From: Arthrobacter psychrochitiniphilus | Lineage (GTDB): Bacteria; Actinomycetota; Actinomycetes; Actinomycetales; Micrococcaceae | Direction of reading: 5' to 3' | Assembly (NCBI RefSeq): GCF_003185915.1 | Contig: NZ_QHLZ01000001.1 | Coordinates: 372,001-436,000, forward strand | Length of the DNA: 64,000 nt | Shown here: in pieces, positions 1 to 8,887 of the stretch | Layout: each line of letters begins with the position of its first letter | Position numbering within the stretch: the stretch's first letter is position 1 | Notes under the pieces: generated by a model | Databases searched by the model: none | Told to the model about the DNA's origin: nothing | Seen by the model: the letters and a program-made list of their open reading frames with translations, nothing else | Position numbers and translations under genes: made by a program

Positions 1-1
1 A

Positions 2-1186
2 GCTCCATTCTTCGAGCCCGGATTGGAAGAGCTCCTGAGCGAAGTTCAAGCGACTGGCCGCCTGACGTTCACCACAGACATGGCTGCAGCCGCTGGCAGT
101 GAAGTTCATTTCATCTGCGTGGGCACACCACAGAAAAAGGGTGAAAAGGCTGCGGACCTTAGTTACGTAGATGCTGCCACCAACGCTTTGGCTCCGTATG
201 TGGGGGCGGGCGAACTTGTGGTGGGCAAGTCAACAGTGCCCGTTGGAACTGCCGAGCGTTTGGCTGAACTCATCCAGGAACACCAGCCCGAGGCACACTT
301 GGCGTGGAACCCTGAGTTCTTGCGCGAAGGCCACGCGGTCAAAGACACCCTGACGCCTGACAGGTTTGTCTACGGAGTTCCTGGTGCGGCAGAAGACCAC
401 CCTGCAGTTGAGCTGTTGGATGAGGTCTACGCCACTCCGTTATCCAGCGGAACACCGCGACTTGTGGCTGATTACGCAACAGCAGAACTGGTTAAATCCG
501 CGGCTAATTCATTCCTGGCCACCAAGATTTCCTTCATCAACGCCATGTCTGAAGTGTGTGACGCTGCTGGTGCAGACGTGACGCTTCTGGCAGATGCCAT
601 TGGCATGGATGACCGAATTGGCAGGAAGTTCCTCAACGCAGGCATCGGCTTTGGTGGCGGCTGCCTGCCCAAAGATATCCGCTCCTTTATGGCCCGTGCC
701 GGTGAGCTGGGTGCAGACCAAGCCCTGACTTTCCTGCGCGAAGTGGATGACATCAACATGCGCCGCCGTACACGGATGGTGGAACTGACACGGGAAATCT
801 GTAATGGCACTCTTCTAGGGCAGCGCATCACAGTTCTAGGCGCTGCATTCAAACCCAACAGTGACGATGTCCGGGACTCCCCCGCCCTGAGCATTGCCGC
901 ACAGCTACAGCTCCAAGGCGCAGTGGTCACCGTCACCGATCCGCAATCACTCAGCAATGCTGCCCGCCGATTCCCAGAGCTGAACTACGAACCCGATTTA
1001 ACTGCCGCTCTCCTAAACGCGGACGCCGTTCTCTTGTTGACCGAATGGCAGCAATACCTCGAGTTGGACCCCCATACGGTGATCAGCCAGGTCCGTTCAC
1101 CCCGCATCCTGGACGGACGTAATGTTCTGGAGCCCAGCAAGTGGCGTGCGGCTGGGTGGACCTACCGCGGAATGGGACGCCCTTAA
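2..1186 (+). CDS. UDP-glucose 6-dehydrogenase (copy 1, 5' end outside window)
   Basis: The reading frame is open from the first bases (APFFEPGLEELL), so the start lies left of the window and the N-terminal NAD-binding Rossmann fold is missing here. The visible part matches the nucleotide sugar dehydrogenase family, which oxidises UDP-glucose to UDP-glucuronate with two NAD. Visible signatures are KSTVPVGT, WNPEFLREG, the ELVKSAANSFLATKISFIN helix with its catalytic lysine, and GFGGGCLPKD carrying the thiohemiacetal-forming cysteine. The C-terminal UDP-binding domain follows. It is closely related to the complete copy at 7574-8887. It is followed after 2 bp by the DUF4012 gene, so the two are probably co-transcribed. 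Family assignment is secure; exact substrate is inferred. Confidence 0.93.
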   Translation, partial: APFFEPGLEELLSEVQATGRLTFTTDMAAAAGSEVHFICVGTPQKKGEKAADLSYVDAATNALAPYVGAGELVVGKSTVPVGTAERLAELIQEHQPEAHLAWNPEFLREGHAVKDTLTPDRFVYGVPGAAEDHPAVELLDEVYATPLSSGTPRLVADYATAELVKSAANSFLATKISFINAMSEVCDAAGADVTLLADAIGMDDRIGRKFLNAGIGFGGGCLPKDIRSFMARAGELGADQALTFLREVDDINMRRRTRMVELTREICNGTLLGQRITVLGAAFKPNSDDVRDSPALSIAAQLQLQGAVVTVTDPQSLSNAARRFPELNYEPDLTAALLNADAVLLLTEWQQYLELDPHTVISQVRSPRILDGRNVLEPSKWRAAGWTYRGMGRP

Positions 1187-1188
1187 CA

Positions 1189-3093
1189 ATGGCGGATACA
1201 ACAGGGAACAAAGCACCAATCGAAGAATCCGCTGTGGGCGGCCAGCGTCTGCGCAGAAGCACGCAGCCATCAGCTCTCCGGCGCAAGCGCCGAACAATAT
1301 TTCTTCGGTGGGGTGTGAGTGCCCTTGCCTTGCTGGTGGTGTTGGGAGGCGCCACAGCATGGTTGGGCTTCCGTGCCATGGAAATCAAGGACAACCTTGA
1401 GGCCACAAACCAACTGTTGCCGGTCCTCAAAAAGGACCTGCTGGCCAATGACGTTTCCAGTGCAAGCGCCACCGTAAACTCTCTGGCGGAGCATACAGCA
1501 GCTGCAAAGAAGGCTGGCACGGATCCACTCTGGAAGCTGGCCAGCGGGTTGCCTTGGATAGGTCCCAACCTGGCGGCAGCCTCGGAAGTGAGCACCACAG
1601 CGAATGATGTGGTGACCCTTGCCGCGAAACCATTGGTGGGCGCGTTTCAGTCCTTGGATTGGAAAGCCCTCACCCCGGTTGACGGAGCTGTGCAGCTTGC
1701 CCCCCTTCAAAAAGCAGCCCCCAGCGTAGTTTCTGCCGCCAATTCAGTGGAGCTCTCCTACCACCGGCTTGCCGGTATTGATCAGAAGCCTCTGCTTGCT
1801 CAAATCTCAGAACCCTTGAATAGCGCGAAGGACCAGCTGGATGAGTTGCGCGGGCTGCTATCCACTGCTGCTGACGCTGCTGAACTAGTGCCTGCAATGA
1901 TGGGCGTTGATGGTCCACGAGATTATTTGCTGCTGATTCAAAACAATGCTGAAGTCCGTGCCAGCGGCGGCATCCCCGGCGCACTTGCCGTGCTCCATGC
2001 TGAGAATGGGAAAATTACTCTCACTAACCAGGACTCGGCCAGCGCCATGGGAGCAATCAGCCCCGCCATCAAGGTGGATCCGGTGCAGGAAACCATCTTT
2101 TCCACCCGCATGGGCAACTACATGCAGGATGTCAACATGACACCTGACTTCCCTACTGCGGCTTCCACGGCCAGATCCATCTGGCTGCAGCGCCACCCGG
2201 GGCAAGTCATTGACGGCGTCATCTCCATTGACCCCGTGGCGCTTTCCTTGGTACTGAAGGCGACAGGTCCCATCACGGTGAACCCTGCCCTTCCCGAGGG
2301 CGCCAGCATGGGCGAACTGCCTACCAGGTTGACCAGCGCCAATCTTGTTCCGGTGTTGCTTTCTCAGGTGTATGCCGAAATTCAAGAACCAGTACTCCAA
2401 GACGCTTACTTTGCAGAAGTTGCGAAGAAAGTCTTTGATACTGTGGCCTCCGGCAGAACTCCCGGGGATAAACTCGTTGATTCCTTAGCTACCGGTGTCA
2501 GTGATAACCGGATCCTGTTGTGGTCTTCGCGCGGAAATGAACAAGCCATTCTCAGCGATACAAAAATCAGTGGCTCCATCTCGGGTCCCAGTGTGCCTGC
2601 TGCTGGCTTTGGTGTTTATTTCAATGACGGCACCGGCGCCAAGATGGATTATTACGTTAAACGTACGGTGCAGCTCATCCAGCGTTGCCATGCAGGCGGT
2701 TATGCCCAGTACACGGCCAAAATCTCCCTGACCAACACGGCGCCAGCCAACGCTGCCGAATCCCTTCCCGCCTACGTGAGCGGAAACGCAGTATTCGGCG
2801 TGCCCATAGGCAATGTGGCTACCAACGTTATTGCCTACGGGCCCTCACAAGCACGTGCGGAGAAGGCCAGGATAGATGGCAAGGACGTTGGCATAGCTTC
2901 CTACACCCATGCTGAACGTCCAGTGGGTATTGTGCACGTGCAGCTGAAACCTGGCCAAACCCAGACCGTGGAAATTGATTTTTCCAAAGTGGTCCAGAAC
3001 GGTCAGGCAGAACTTCGCGTGACGCCTACTATTCAGGATACTAAGGACGTCATTTTGCCCGAACAGAAGGCCACTGGATGTACGGGAAACTAA
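1189..3093 (+). CDS. DUF4012 domain membrane-anchored protein
   Basis: A 634-residue protein with a basic cytoplasmic N-terminus, one transmembrane helix at about residues 38-64 and a long extracellular region. The part around residues 240-300 (GPRDYLLLIQNNAEVRASGGIPGA in pieces) is the hallmark of DUF4012 proteins, found in actinobacteria beside exopolysaccharide genes. Their biochemical role is unknown; a function in polymer export, attachment or acyl transfer is only a guess. I chose the ATG at 1189, 2 bp after the preceding stop, over an upstream in-frame GTG at 1141 that would lie inside the dehydrogenase gene. Confidence 0.85.
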   Translation: MADTTGNKAPIEESAVGGQRLRRSTQPSALRRKRRTIFLRWGVSALALLVVLGGATAWLGFRAMEIKDNLEATNQLLPVLKKDLLANDVSSASATVNSLAEHTAAAKKAGTDPLWKLASGLPWIGPNLAAASEVSTTANDVVTLAAKPLVGAFQSLDWKALTPVDGAVQLAPLQKAAPSVVSAANSVELSYHRLAGIDQKPLLAQISEPLNSAKDQLDELRGLLSTAADAAELVPAMMGVDGPRDYLLLIQNNAEVRASGGIPGALAVLHAENGKITLTNQDSASAMGAISPAIKVDPVQETIFSTRMGNYMQDVNMTPDFPTAASTARSIWLQRHPGQVIDGVISIDPVALSLVLKATGPITVNPALPEGASMGELPTRLTSANLVPVLLSQVYAEIQEPVLQDAYFAEVAKKVFDTVASGRTPGDKLVDSLATGVSDNRILLWSSRGNEQAILSDTKISGSISGPSVPAAGFGVYFNDGTGAKMDYYVKRTVQLIQRCHAGGYAQYTAKISLTNTAPANAAESLPAYVSGNAVFGVPIGNVATNVIAYGPSQARAEKARIDGKDVGIASYTHAERPVGIVHVQLKPGQTQTVEIDFSKVVQNGQAELRVTPTIQDTKDVILPEQKATGCTGN

Positions 3094-3151
3094 TGGCGTA
3101 TGAACGCGAAAAGCGCATACTAACCTATCGATAAAACCGCACTAGCCAAAG

Positions 3152-3224
3152 GGTGAGACTTCATCCACTCGGTTGGTAAAGTCACACTCAAACTGATAAT
3201 CTGACACTAAATCGGGGTCTCACC
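3152..3224 (+). promoter_or_regulatory. Promoter of the LASTG protein gene, flanked by an inverted repeat
   Basis: TTGGTA at 3173-3178 and TAATCT at 3197-3202 with an 18-bp spacer form a good sigma-A type promoter, giving a start near 3209 and an untranslated leader of about 58 nt. The promoter is bracketed by perfect 8-bp inverted arms, GGTGAGAC (3152-3159) and GTCTCACC (3217-3224). One arm is outside the transcript, so a DNA operator pair is more likely than an RNA stem. Confidence 0.5.
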
Positions 3225-3266
3225 GGGGGAACCGCCGATACCTAATATGAATCTGGGGAACATACC

Positions 3267-3893
3267 TTGAAGAAAACTCTCATCAGCCTTGCCCTTGCGG
3301 GCGTCCTGACACTTTCCGTAGGAAGCGTTGCCGCTCAGGCCGCACCTTCCGACTCTTACCCGGCTGGCCCTCCGTCATCCAACGTTTCCACCGGAACCGT
3401 TGTTCCCGGTGAAGCTGTCATCTTTGCCGGCTCAGGCTTCAAGCCCGGTGAAATCATTGACATCACCGTTGTCCAGAGCAGCCCTGTAGCTGGCGGCGCT
3501 CTTGGTTCAATGGGTGGCGGCGTTTCAGCCTCCGTACCCATGATCATCAAGCCTGCTGCTCCGGCACCCACCACCGCAACGGCTGATGCCAACGGCGGCT
3601 TCTCCACGGCCATCACCTTGGACCAGACGGGCACCTACACCCTGACCGCCACAGGCCGCGAATCAGGCGTTACTGTAAGCCAGGTTGTTAAGGTAGTTGC
3701 TGACAATGGCGCAGGCGCCGGCGGCAATGGCTCAGGAAATGACGCAGCTGGCAACAACGATGGCGGCTTGGCCTCCACGGGTATTGATTCCAGCGTTCTG
3801 ATCTGGTCACTGGTTGGCGTAGGCGCCTTGGGCGCTGGCGTTGGCACCGTGGTGGTTTCTCGCCGCCGCAACCGCGAATCCGCTAACGCATAA
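3267..3893 (+). CDS. LASTG-type sortase-anchored cell-surface protein
   Basis: A 208-residue secreted protein. It has a typical signal peptide (about residues 1-26, ending AAQA), then an Ig-like fold region with the STGTVVPGEAVIFAGSGFKPGE pattern seen in actinobacterial surface proteins. A Gly/Asn-rich spacer follows, then the sorting signal LASTG, a hydrophobic helix and the basic tail SRRRNRESANA. LAXTG is the motif of class E sortases of high-GC actinobacteria. No sortase gene is in the window. The TTG start is supported by GGGGAA six bases upstream and by the signal peptide beginning MKK. A strong terminator follows. Function beyond surface display is unknown. Confidence 0.85.
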   Translation: MKKTLISLALAGVLTLSVGSVAAQAAPSDSYPAGPPSSNVSTGTVVPGEAVIFAGSGFKPGEIIDITVVQSSPVAGGALGSMGGGVSASVPMIIKPAAPAPTTATADANGGFSTAITLDQTGTYTLTATGRESGVTVSQVVKVVADNGAGAGGNGSGNDAAGNNDGGLASTGIDSSVLIWSLVGVGALGAGVGTVVVSRRRNRESANA

Positions 3894-3930
3894 AGAACCA
3901 CTGAGCTGCCGGGGTAACCCGCTAGCACTA

Positions 3931-3965
3931 AGGAAGGCCCGGAACCATTGGTTCCGGGCCTTCCT
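3931..3965 (+). terminator. Rho-independent type terminator
   Basis: A perfect 16-bp inverted repeat (3931-3946 with 3950-3965) around a 3-base ATT loop, 37 bp after the LASTG gene. There is no strong T-run after it, but the stem is very stable and it separates this gene from the vanZ-like gene. Confidence 0.85.
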
Positions 3966-3982
3966 ACATTTATGGGTTCGCC

Positions 3983-3997
3983 TAGACTGATCACGTG
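3983..3997 (+). promoter_or_regulatory. Leaderless-type promoter for the VanZ-like gene
   Basis: TAGACT at 3983-3988 is positioned six bases before the GTG start at 3995, which would place transcription initiation at or next to the start codon. No Shine-Dalgarno is visible. Leaderless mRNAs are common in actinobacteria. No convincing -35 was seen. Confidence 0.35.
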
Positions 3998-4453
3998 AAC
4001 ACCTGGCGCCGTAAAGTGGCTATCATCCTTGTTGTGGGCTACTTTGTGGCATTGGCGGCCATAGTGTTCTGGCCTACGCCCGTTGACCGGCCCGTGGGTG
4101 GAGAGCTGCTCAATTTCCTGCGCTGGCTACGGTCCTTGAGTATCCCCCAATGGATTGCCAGCTACACCACCATCGAGTTCACCGCGAACGTCATCATGTT
4201 CATCCCGTTCGGGATCATTGTGGCAGTGCGGCTGCGTCCATACCTGTGGTGGCTGGCATTGCCCGCCGGTGCGCTGCTTTCGGCGATCATAGAACTCAGC
4301 CAAAACTACTTCTTGCCCGAACGCTTCGGGGACCCTCGCGATGTAGTTGCCAACGCCTCCGGTGCGTTGCTCGGGGCGCTGTGCGTTGCCCTGTTCCGGA
4401 TATCCAGGCCAGCGCAGCCACTAGTCCCGCCCGCCTCAGAGCTACCCACCTAA
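3995..4453 (+). CDS. VanZ-like family membrane protein
   Basis: A 152-residue protein with an N-terminal transmembrane helix and three further hydrophobic segments. It shows the VanZ family pattern: TANVIMFIPFGI, then a helix ending in SAIIELSQ, then GDPRDVVANASGALLG. VanZ-like proteins confer low-level teicoplanin resistance in enterococci; in actinobacteria the role is usually unknown and may relate to the cell envelope. GTG start, apparently leaderless. It is convergent with sufU, with 47 bp between stops. Nothing indicates a glycopeptide resistance cluster. Confidence 0.8.
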   Translation: MNTWRRKVAIILVVGYFVALAAIVFWPTPVDRPVGGELLNFLRWLRSLSIPQWIASYTTIEFTANVIMFIPFGIIVAVRLRPYLWWLALPAGALLSAIIELSQNYFLPERFGDPRDVVANASGALLGALCVALFRISRPAQPLVPPASELPT

Positions 4454-4500
4454 GCCCCTGAGCCCGGCAAGACGCCCCGCCGGCGCCTAGGCTATCGGCC

Positions 4501-4962
4501 TTACAGGGTCTGGCTCAGGGCGTCCTCGGCAGCAACCCAGGCCAGCATGGCGCACTTGACCCGTGCCGGGAATTTTGAGACACCGGAAAGCGCCGCAGCA
4601 TCACCGAGGATCTCCTCATCAGCCACCAATTTCCCGCGTGAACGCATAACCTCGCGGAAACTCTCAATCAACGCAGCCACTTCCCCGCGGTCAAGCCCCA
4701 CCACCATGTCACTGAGAATAGAAGCCGACGCCATTGAAATGGAGCAACCGTCCCCCGCCCAATGAATGCCTGAGACCTTTGAATCAGCCGTCTCTATCCG
4801 CAAGGTGATCTCATCCCCGCAGACAGGGTTGAGCTGGTGGCACTGACCCACATTGGCGGGCAGGTGCTGCCCATCAAGCTGATCGTTGCGCAGATCCCCG
4901 CCCCGCCGGGTCTTGGACTCTTCCAAAATGATCTGCTGGTACAGCGAATCCAACGCGCTCAT
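4501..4962 (-). CDS. sufU: Iron-sulfur cluster assembly sulfurtransferase SufU
   Basis: A 153-residue SufU. It accepts sulfur from the SufS persulfide and passes it to the SUF scaffold. Zinc-site residues are all present: Cys48 in NPVCGD with Asp50, Cys73 in DGCSIS and Cys137 in RVKCAML. The insertion between the first and second half typical of SufU rather than IscU/NifU is present (VVGLDRGEVAAL). It overlaps sufS in an ATGA arrangement, so the two are translationally coupled. The SufBCD scaffold genes are not in the window. Confidence 0.95.
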   Translation of the reverse strand: MSALDSLYQQIILEESKTRRGGDLRNDQLDGQHLPANVGQCHQLNPVCGDEITLRIETADSKVSGIHWAGDGCSISMASASILSDMVVGLDRGEVAALIESFREVMRSRGKLVADEEILGDAAALSGVSKFPARVKCAMLAWVAAEDALSQTL

Positions 4963-6278
4963 ACTGCTGCTCCTTCCACGCCAAAGTAGCTACGGACCCC
5001 AGCCACAGCGGCTAAGAATGCGTCCACTTCGCCGGTGGTGTTATACAAATAAGTGCTCGCCCTGGTGGAGGAGTTCAATCCTAAGCGGCGGTGCAGCGGC
5101 TGGGCGCAATGGTGACCCACGCGGACGGCGATGCCGGCAGCGTCAAGGAACTGCCCGACGTCGTGCGCGTGTACCCCTGCCACCTCAAAGGAGGCCAAGC
5201 CAGCTCTGGGAACGCCCGAGGGAGGACCTAGTACCCGGATCCCTTCAATACCTTCCAGCCCCTTCACCAGGCGCTGGCCAAGTTCCGCTTCCCAGGCATG
5301 GATACGCTCCATCCCGGTCTCGCTCAGGTAGTTGCAGGCGGCAGCAAGCGCGGCAGCCTGGGAAATGGGCTGGGTGCCCGCTTCAAAACGCTGCGGGGCC
5401 GGCAGATAAGCGGCCTCCTCCATGGTGACAGTGGTGATCATGGAGCCACCGGTCAAAAACGGCGGCATGGAATCGAGCAGTTCGGCGCGGCCGTACAGAC
5501 CGCCAATGCCTGTGGGGCCGAGCATCTTGTGACCGGAAAACACGGCAAAATCAACGTTCAGGGCCTTGACGTCAAGGGGCAGGTGAGGTGCCGATTGGCA
5601 CGCGTCCAAGACCACCAGGGCGCCCACGGCATGTGCCATGGCCGTCAGTTCCGCAACCGGGTTGATGACACCGGTGACGTTGGAGACGTGGGTGAAGGCA
5701 AGAACCTTGGTGCGTTCTGTAATGAGTGTTGCGGCGGCGCTCATGTCCAAGGTGCCGTCGTCGTGAATGGGGATGAAACGCAAAGTAGCCCCGGTGCGCC
5801 GGCACAGTTCCTGCCAGGGAATGAGGTTGGCGTGGTGCTCCATCTCGGTGACCAGGATTTCATCTCCGGCAGCGAGGGCGAACTTTTTGGCAGCCTCGGA
5901 AACGGCGCCAACACTAGCGTTGCCGAAGGAGTAGGCGATGAGGTTCAGGCCCGCCGTAGCGTTCTGTGTCCACACCAGCTCATTGTCTGCGGCGCCAATG
6001 AAGGCGGCCACCGTGCTGCGGGCGTCTTCGAAGACGTCAGTGGCCTCCACCGCCAGGGTGTGGGCGCCGCGGTGCACTGCAGAATTGCGCTGCTCGTAGT
6101 ACTCCTGCTCGGCTTCCATCACGCTGAGCGGGTTCTGCGAGGTGGCCCCGGAGTCCAGGTAGACAAGCGGCTTTCCATTGACTTGTGTCTCAAGGATGGG
6201 GAAGTCATTACGGATGCGCAGCACCTCTGTATCGTTGAGCGGGCCGTCGTGAGGATGGCTGGCAGATTTCAAGATCAA
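4959..6278 (-). CDS. sufS: Cysteine desulfurase SufS
   Basis: A 439-residue class-V aminotransferase-fold enzyme that removes sulfur from L-cysteine for Fe-S cluster assembly. The PLP-stacking histidine lies in EMEHHANLIPW (about 145-155), the PLP lysine is Lys251 in SGHKMLGPTG, and the persulfide cysteine is Cys391 in RVGHHCAQP. The RAS-YLYNT end motif is present. The long N-terminal form begins at a TTG with GGGAG nine bases upstream; no better start exists. It is the first gene of a sufS-sufU operon. Confidence 0.94.
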   Translation of the reverse strand: MILKSASHPHDGPLNDTEVLRIRNDFPILETQVNGKPLVYLDSGATSQNPLSVMEAEQEYYEQRNSAVHRGAHTLAVEATDVFEDARSTVAAFIGAADNELVWTQNATAGLNLIAYSFGNASVGAVSEAAKKFALAAGDEILVTEMEHHANLIPWQELCRRTGATLRFIPIHDDGTLDMSAAATLITERTKVLAFTHVSNVTGVINPVAELTAMAHAVGALVVLDACQSAPHLPLDVKALNVDFAVFSGHKMLGPTGIGGLYGRAELLDSMPPFLTGGSMITTVTMEEAAYLPAPQRFEAGTQPISQAAALAAACNYLSETGMERIHAWEAELGQRLVKGLEGIEGIRVLGPPSGVPRAGLASFEVAGVHAHDVGQFLDAAGIAVRVGHHCAQPLHRRLGLNSSTRASTYLYNTTGEVDAFLAAVAGVRSYFGVEGAAV

Positions 6279-6332
6279 GACGGGCTACTCCCTATTGTCT
6301 ACAACACCGGCCGGTTTGGGCTGGCACGGACA

Positions 6333-6348
6333 TGACGCAAATACGTCA
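6333..6348. promoter_or_regulatory. Small inverted repeat upstream of sufS
   Basis: TGACG-N6-CGTCA lies about 55 bp before the sufS start, between sufS and the end of the acyltransferase gene. It could be an operator for a dimeric regulator. The arms are only 5 bp, so chance is possible. Confidence 0.25.
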
Positions 6349-6404
6349 CATTCAACATCCCTAATTATCGCATTGATTGCTCTGGGTGGCACCTCAGGGG
6401 TGAC

Positions 6405-7376
6405 TTACCTGCTGCGGCTGGTTACGAGCCTTGCAGGATCAGGTGCTTGGAACAGCCACCTCACGGGAATGACTTGACGCCACTTGGACAACAGCGTGCA
6501 AATAACCAGCGAGAGGATCAGTCCCGGAATAGCAATCAGCCACACGTTGCCTAGTCCCATGGCCTCCACCAAATAGAGCACGCACAAAATGATGGGGAAG
6601 TGGGCAACATAGTAGATCAGGGAGTTCCTGCCTACGAAGGCAACGGGACGCACCCACCACGCCGCGGAGTACTTCTCAGTGAGGGTTATTGCTGCCACAA
6701 TCCCCATCAGGCTAAAGAGAGCAAACTCCCCGCGATACGCCAGCTCAGTGCCTCTGGCGGCTGAGACAATCCCAAAGAGTGCAGCAACAGCACCGCAATA
6801 TCCCGCAATAGGCCACTGCGTGAGTTTTGCGAGAATATTCCGGTGTTGCATGGCCAAGTGTCCAGCGAAGAAGAATCCCGCAAAGTAAAGCAGTTTCTTG
6901 GCCAGCCCGTCCTCCAACGGGATAGAAGTCACTATCAGCGCAATGGGTGGCAGCCACGCGGGCAGTTTCGTTACTAGGGGCGCCACCATGTAGTAGCAGG
7001 TGATGTAAAAAAGGAACCACAAGTATCCTGTGGCAATCCATGCGCGGGGGCTTGATAATTCAAGACCGTGGCCATAGAGCACCATGTGCAGTCCGGCCCA
7101 GAGTAGGTACGGCCAGAGGAGCGCTTTGAACTTCCCCACGTAATATATCTTCAGCCCTTTGCCCATGGAGCGGGTCAGCAACAGCCCTGAAAGAAACATG
7201 AGCGTTGGCATTCTCAAGGGGAGAAAGAAGTTATTTACGGCTTCGAGCCACAGTGGCATCTCATAGCCAAAGAGTGCCGGAATGGCTGGTGCATGCCAGA
7301 TAAGTACGAGAAGAATGGCTAAACCCCGCAGAGTATCCATCCATTGGAGCCGTGTACCTGCCTGCGGAACACTCAT
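6405..7376 (-). CDS. Acyltransferase-3 family membrane protein
   Basis: A 323-residue integral membrane protein with about ten hydrophobic helices. It has the family features WMDTLRGLAILLVLIWH near the N-terminus (the conserved Arg and His), RMPTLMFLSG and the late FVGRNSLIYYVAHFP segment. Members transfer acyl groups, often acetyl, onto carbohydrates on or across the membrane, so decoration of the exopolysaccharide or wall polymer is a reasonable inference. I chose the ATG at 7376 because GGGGAGGGGA lies just upstream; a GTG 27 bp earlier lacks a ribosome site. It is divergent from the second UDP-glucose dehydrogenase gene. Confidence 0.85.
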   Translation of the reverse strand: MSVPQAGTRLQWMDTLRGLAILLVLIWHAPAIPALFGYEMPLWLEAVNNFFLPLRMPTLMFLSGLLLTRSMGKGLKIYYVGKFKALLWPYLLWAGLHMVLYGHGLELSSPRAWIATGYLWFLFYITCYYMVAPLVTKLPAWLPPIALIVTSIPLEDGLAKKLLYFAGFFFAGHLAMQHRNILAKLTQWPIAGYCGAVAALFGIVSAARGTELAYRGEFALFSLMGIVAAITLTEKYSAAWWVRPVAFVGRNSLIYYVAHFPIILCVLYLVEAMGLGNVWLIAIPGLILSLVICTLLSKWRQVIPVRWLFQAPDPARLVTSRSR

Positions 7377-7573
7377 CAAGTCCCCTCCCCTGGTGTGACC
7401 CACCGTGCATATCCGAAGCCTAGTGCAGCACCTCTTCCTTAGCGAGCACTTCCTAGCTCTGCTGCTTGGCTCTGCTGCCGCCCACTTCTTTCCACCACTT
7501 AGCCGCGCACCATGGCCTACACTGGCCCTGACATCAGAGGGCAGTATTCCTTTGCAAGGCTAAAGGGGTTTCC

Positions 7574-8887
7574 ATGCAAATTTCAGTCATTGGTTGTGGC
7601 TATCTTGGCGCGGTTCATGCAGCCTGCATGGCTGATCTGGGCCACACAGTGGTGGGGGTGGATGTTGACGTTACTAAAGTTGATGCCCTCAATGCCGGAA
7701 TTGCCCCGTTTTTTGAACCAGGCATGCCGGAAATGCTCGCTGACGCACTGGCCTCAGGCAGGCTGACTTTCACTACGGACATAGCCGCCGTGAAGGATTG
7801 CAAGGTTCACTTCCTCACTGTTGGTACTCCCCAGCGCAAAAACGAGAAGGCCGCTGACCTCACATTTGTCAACGGTGCCATCGAAGCTTTGCTCCCTCAT
7901 CTGCTCCCGGAAGCCATTGTGGTGGGAAAATCCACGGTTCCGGTTGGCACGGCGGCACGCCTAAGTGATCAGATCCAGGAAAGCTGCCCCGACGCTATTC
8001 TGATTTGGAACCCAGAGTTCCTCCGGGAGGGCTTTGCCGTCTCAGATACCCTCTCCCCCAACCGCTTGGTGTACGGCATCCGGCCGGGCCACGATGAGGC
8101 CACCTTGGTCTTGGATGAAATTTACGCATCAGCGCTGCACGCCGGAGTGCCCCGTATCATCACTGACTTCGCCACAGCGGAACTGGTCAAGGTTGCCGCC
8201 AACGCTTTTTTGGCCACAAAAATCTCCTTCATTAACGCTATGGCCGAAGTGTGCGAGGTTTCCGGGGCTGATGTTGTCCAGTTGGCTGATGCTATGGGCC
8301 ACGATCCCAGAATTGGCAGGAAGTTCCTCAATGCAGGCCTGGGCTTTGGCGGCGGCTGCCTACCCAAGGACATCAGAGCGTTCATGGCCCGGGCCGGTGA
8401 GTTGGGCGCTGACCAAGCCTTGACGTTTCTGCGGGAGGTTGACTCCATTAATATGCGCCGCCGCTCCCGCACCGTCGACCTGGCCCGGGAGGTCTGCGGT
8501 GGCAGCCTGCTGGGGAAAAAAATTGCCGTCTTGGGGCTCGCCTTCAAACCCAATTCCGACGACGTGCGCGACTCCCCCGCACTGAGCGTGGCTGCCCAAT
8601 TGCAACTTCAGGGCGCCTCCGTGGTGGCCACCGATCCCAAAGCCGTGACCAACTCCGCCAAACGTTTCCCTGACCTTGTACTCACGGAGTCCCTAGAAGA
8701 AGCCGTCCGGGGTGCCGATGCCATCATGGTCCTCACCGAATGGCAAGAGTACGTTTCCATGGATCCTTATGAACTGGCCAGCCTGGTTGCCACGCGGACC
8801 ATTGTGGATGGACGCAATTGCTTGGATCCGGAAAAGTGGCGCTCGGCAGGCTGGACATACCGCGCCTTGGGACGTCCTCAGCTATAG
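7574..8887 (+). CDS. UDP-glucose 6-dehydrogenase (copy 2, complete)
   Basis: A complete 437-residue nucleotide sugar dehydrogenase. The NAD-binding loop is GCGYLG (residues 7-12), catalytic Lys206 lies in ELVKVAANAF, Cys262 in GFGGGCLPKD, and the C-terminal UDP-binding domain contains LGLAFKPNSDDVRDSPA. It supplies UDP-glucuronate. AAAGGGG is located just before the ATG. Together with the copy at the left edge it forms a recent-looking paralogue pair with long identical peptide stretches. It stands as the first gene of a short plus-strand run with the secreted beta-helix protein downstream. Confidence 0.95.
   Translation: MQISVIGCGYLGAVHAACMADLGHTVVGVDVDVTKVDALNAGIAPFFEPGMPEMLADALASGRLTFTTDIAAVKDCKVHFLTVGTPQRKNEKAADLTFVNGAIEALLPHLLPEAIVVGKSTVPVGTAARLSDQIQESCPDAILIWNPEFLREGFAVSDTLSPNRLVYGIRPGHDEATLVLDEIYASALHAGVPRIITDFATAELVKVAANAFLATKISFINAMAEVCEVSGADVVQLADAMGHDPRIGRKFLNAGLGFGGGCLPKDIRAFMARAGELGADQALTFLREVDSINMRRRSRTVDLAREVCGGSLLGKKIAVLGLAFKPNSDDVRDSPALSVAAQLQLQGASVVATDPKAVTNSAKRFPDLVLTESLEEAVRGADAIMVLTEWQEYVSMDPYELASLVATRTIVDGRNCLDPEKWRSAGWTYRALGRPQL

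Noticed and set aside
3209..3266. GGGGGAACC and a second GGGGAAC before the LASTG gene suggested a c-di-AMP (ydaO) riboswitch.
   Set aside because: A good promoter at 3173-3202 leaves only about 58 nt of leader, far too short for that aptamer, and the remaining conserved blocks are missing.
4464..4483. CCGGC/GCCGG hairpin between vanZ and sufU.
   Set aside because: Five pairs with a 10-base loop and no T-run; too weak to call a terminator.
5298..6335. A 345-codon plus-strand frame opposite sufS.
   Set aside because: It is the mirror of a strongly conserved enzyme gene; composition of a high-GC gene explains it.
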